Positions 61,759 through 64,000 of a stretch of 64,000 nucleotides of DNA are shown here, one piece after another. The position numbers were made by a program, and so were the translations under genes. The first letter of the stretch is position 1. Each line of letters starts with the position of its first letter. The stretch covers positions 1-64,000 of the forward strand of contig NZ_JFCA01000021.1 of assembly GCF_000612585.1 (NCBI RefSeq). The letters are read 5' to 3'. Under the pieces are notes generated by a model, which saw only the letters and a list, made by a program, of their open reading frames with translations, was not told where the DNA came from and searched no databases. Origin of the DNA: Pseudomonas sp. CHM02. Lineage in GTDB: Bacteria; Pseudomonadota; Gammaproteobacteria; Pseudomonadales; Pseudomonadaceae.

Positions 61759-62589
61759 ATGACCATCATCGCCAGCCTGCTGCGCGCCGCCGACCTGCCT
61801 GACTCGCCCACTGCGCGCCTGGATGCCGAATTGTTGCTGGCCGCTGCCCTGGGCAAATCCCGCAGCTACCTGCACACCTGGCCCGAGAAGATCGTCAGCA
61901 GCGAAGATGCGCTGACGTTTGCCGACTACTTGCAGCGCCGTCGTGGCGGTGAGCCGGTGGCCTATATCCTCGGCCAGCAAGGCTTCTGGAAGCTGGACCT
62001 GGAGGTCGCGCCGCATACGCTGATCCCGCGTCCAGACACCGAACTGCTGGTGGAGGCTGCCCTGGAACTGTTGCCCGCCACGCCCGCCAAGGTCCTCGAC
62101 CTGGGCACCGGCAGTGGCGCCATCGCCTTGGCCCTGGCCAGCGAACGTCCGGCCTGGCAGGTCACCGCGGTCGACCGCGTGCTGGAAGCGGTGGCCCTGG
62201 CCGAGCGCAATCGCCAGCGCCTGCACCTCAAGAACGCCACCGTGCTGAACAGCCATTGGTTCAGCGCGCTGCACGGTCATACCTATGACCTGATCATCAG
62301 CAACCCGCCGTACATCGCCGATAACGATCCGCACCTGGTGGCGGGCGACGTGCGCTTTGAGCCGGCCAGCGCACTGGTGGCCGGCCATGATGGCTTGGAC
62401 GACTTGCGGCTGATCATCAAAGAAGCCCCCGCCCACCTGAATGCCGGTGGGCGACTGCTGCTGGAGCATGGCTACGACCAGGCCCCGGCCGTGCGCGACC
62501 TGCTGCTGAGTGAAGGCTTTGAAGAGGTGCACAGCCGTATCGACCTCGGCGGCCACGAACGCATTACCCTGGGACGCCGGCCGTGCTGA
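61759..62589 (+). CDS. prmC: Release factor glutamine methyltransferase
   Basis: The 276-residue S-adenosylmethionine-dependent enzyme methylates the Gln of the GGQ motif in RF1 and RF2. It has an N-terminal helical domain, the SAM-binding VLDLGTGSGAIALALASE, and the catalytic NPPY in DLIISNPPYIAD. The start directly follows the prfA stop. Confidence 0.97.
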   Translation: MTIIASLLRAADLPDSPTARLDAELLLAAALGKSRSYLHTWPEKIVSSEDALTFADYLQRRRGGEPVAYILGQQGFWKLDLEVAPHTLIPRPDTELLVEAALELLPATPAKVLDLGTGSGAIALALASERPAWQVTAVDRVLEAVALAERNRQRLHLKNATVLNSHWFSALHGHTYDLIISNPPYIADNDPHLVAGDVRFEPASALVAGHDGLDDLRLIIKEAPAHLNAGGRLLLEHGYDQAPAVRDLLLSEGFEEVHSRIDLGGHERITLGRRPC

Positions 62590-63338
62590 CCGATCAGGAG
62601 CTGTTGCGCTATAGCCGACAAATTCTGTTGCAGCATGTCGACATCGACGGCCAATTGCGCCTGAAAAACAGCCGGGCGTTGATCATCGGCCTCGGTGGCC
62701 TGGGCGCCCCCGTCGCGCTGTACCTGGCGGCAGCCGGTGTGGGCGAGCTGCATGTCGCGGATTTCGACACGGTCGACCTGACCAACCTGCAGCGCCAGAT
62801 CATCCATGACACCGACAGTGTCGGGCAGACCAAGGTCGACTCGGCCCTGCGTCGCCTGACCGCGATCAACCCCGACATCAAACTGATCGCCCACCGCTGC
62901 GCACTGGATGCCGATTCCCTGGCCGCCGCGGTAGAAGCGGTGGACGTGGTGCTCGATTGCAGCGACAACTTCTCCACCCGTGAAGCGGTGAACGCCGCCT
63001 GCGTGGCGGCCGCCACGCCATTGATCAGCGGCGCGGCGATTCGTCTTGAGGGGCAATTGTCGGTATTCGACCCGCGTCGCGCCGACAGCCCGTGCTACCA
63101 CTGTTTATATGGGCACGGCAGCGATACCGAACTCACTTGCAGCGAAGCCGGCGTGATCGGCCCTCTGGTAGGGCTGGTCGGTAGTCTGCAAGCCCTGGAG
63201 GCCCTGAAGCTGCTGGCCGGTTTTGGTGAGCCTTTGGTGGGCCGCCTCTTGCTGATCGATGCCTTGACCACGCGTTTTCGCGAGTTGCGCGTCAAGCGTG
63301 ACCCCGGTTGCAGCGTGTGCGGGACGCCGCATGGTTAA
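62583..63338 (+). CDS. moeB: ThiF/MoeB-family adenylyltransferase
   Basis: The 251-residue E1-like enzyme adenylates the C-terminus of MoaD (or ThiS) for molybdopterin or thiamine sulfur transfer. It shows the nucleotide loop [50 protein letters not shown], and the zinc site CYHC and CSVC. The GTG start overlaps prmC by 7 bp. Its location between prmC and murI is usual for moeB in pseudomonads; ThiF function cannot be excluded. Confidence 0.92.
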   Translation: MLTDQELLRYSRQILLQHVDIDGQLRLKNSRALIIGLGGLGAPVALYLAAAGVGELHVADFDTVDLTNLQRQIIHDTDSVGQTKVDSALRRLTAINPDIKLIAHRCALDADSLAAAVEAVDVVLDCSDNFSTREAVNAACVAAATPLISGAAIRLEGQLSVFDPRRADSPCYHCLYGHGSDTELTCSEAGVIGPLVGLVGSLQALEALKLLAGFGEPLVGRLLLIDALTTRFRELRVKRDPGCSVCGTPHG

Positions 63339-64000
63339 GGGCGCGCCGATCGGTGTATTCGACTCCGGTATCGGCGGCTTGACCGTGCTGGACGAAATCC
63401 AGCAGCTTTTGCCCCATGAATCGTTGCTGTACGTGGCCGATTGCGGGCACATCCCCTATGGCGAGAAAAGTCCGGCGTTTATTCTCGAGCGTTCGCGGCG
63501 AGTGGCGGCGTTTTTCCGGGAGCAGGGCGCCAAGGCCTTTGTGATTGCCTGCAATACCGCCACCGTCGCCGCTGCCGCCGACCTGCGCCTGGATTTTCCC
63601 GATTGGCCGCTGGTGGGCATGGAGCCCGCCGTCAAACCCGCCGCCGCGGCCACTCGCAGTGGCGTGGTGGGGGTGCTTGCCACCACCGGTACGCTGCAAA
63701 GCGCCAAGTTCGCCGCCTTGCTTGACCGTTTCGCTACCGACGTGAAGGTCATCACCCAACCGTGCCCGGGCCTGGTCGAGCTGATTGAAAGCGGTGACTT
63801 GAACAGCCCGGCCCTGCGCCAGTTGTTACAGCGGTACATTGAACCGCTGCTCAACGCCGGTTGCGACACCATCATTCTCGGCTGCACCCACTATCCCTTC
63901 CTCAAGCCGCTCCTGGCGCAGATGCTGCCCCCCAGCATCATCCTCATCGACACTGGCGCCGCCGTAGCCCGTCAGCTCAAGCGTTTGCTGGACGAGCGCG
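63331..64000 (+). CDS. murI: Glutamate racemase (partial, runs off the window)
   Basis: The first 223 residues of a protein of about 265 are present. The enzyme makes D-glutamate for peptidoglycan. It shows [13 protein letters not shown], the catalytic Cys pair in ACNTATVAA and GCTHYPFL, and [14 protein letters not shown]. The ATG at 63331 overlaps moeB by 8 bp. The 3' end lies beyond position 64000. Confidence 0.96.
   Translation, partial: MVKGAPIGVFDSGIGGLTVLDEIQQLLPHESLLYVADCGHIPYGEKSPAFILERSRRVAAFFREQGAKAFVIACNTATVAAAADLRLDFPDWPLVGMEPAVKPAAAATRSGVVGVLATTGTLQSAKFAALLDRFATDVKVITQPCPGLVELIESGDLNSPALRQLLQRYIEPLLNAGCDTIILGCTHYPFLKPLLAQMLPPSIILIDTGAAVARQLKRLLDER

Noticed and set aside
60685..62556. 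623-codon minus-strand open frame
   Set aside because: Antisense to prfA and prmC, both unmistakable. No plausible start signal or domain.

Overview
The window is from a fluorescent pseudomonad, most likely the Pseudomonas fluorescens complex. The basis is the high GC, the codon use, REP elements of the GCCGGCAAGCCGGC type, and Pseudomonas gene order such as ychF-pth-rplY-prs-tRNA-Gln-ispE-lolB with divergent hemA-prfA-prmC-moeB-murI. The attribution rests on recognised protein families and synteny; no database search was run.

Positions 1-9313 hold chromosomal metabolic genes: an acidic conserved protein, a beta-carbonic anhydrase, a small SET-domain protein, an unassigned secreted protein, a Tat-exported acid phosphatase/phospholipase C-type enzyme, and three transporters (AtoE, an MFS symporter, GntP). 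Positions 9556-19627 form a metal-resistance block: czcCBA, a REP/duplication tract, czcSR, an OprD-type porin and a DUF2790 protein. Positions 19734-27166 are mixed accessory and housekeeping genes: a soluble PAS-PAS chemoreceptor, a flavin-reductase-like protein, an AraC regulator, a LysE exporter, ddlA, pgeF and ggt.

Positions 27271-51870 are the main accessory region. It holds a complete Hrp1-type (rsp/rsc) type III secretion system in the gene order of Pseudomonas syringae. The regulator hrpL diverges from hrpJ-hrcV-hrpQ-hrcN-hrpO-hrpP-hrcQ-hrcR-hrcS-hrcT-hrcU. Convergent to these is the minus-strand set hrpS, hrpA, hrpB-hrcJ-hrpD-hrpE and hrpF-hrpG-hrcC-hrpT-hrpV. A large AvrE/DspE-family effector gene lies on the other side of a tRNA-Met gene. 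The control circuit can be read from the sequence: HrpS should act at a -24/-12 sigma54 promoter before hrpL, and HrpL should then act at hrp boxes before avrE, hrpJ, hrpA and hrpF. The harpin gene hrpZ, hrpR, hrpK and an AvrE chaperone were not found. hrcQ is one full-length gene, not split, and carries an internal start. The pilin is very short.

A 1.8-kb remnant element (integrase, iteron-like repeats, a small ORF) sits in the 3' end of tRNA-Met, between avrE and hrpL. The rest of the window (52252-64000) is core genome: ychF, pth, rplY, prs, tRNA-Gln, ispE, lolB and a TPR lipoprotein on the minus strand, then hemA-prfA-prmC-moeB-murI on the plus strand. murI runs off the right edge. No rRNA, CRISPR array, insertion sequence or prophage structural gene was seen.
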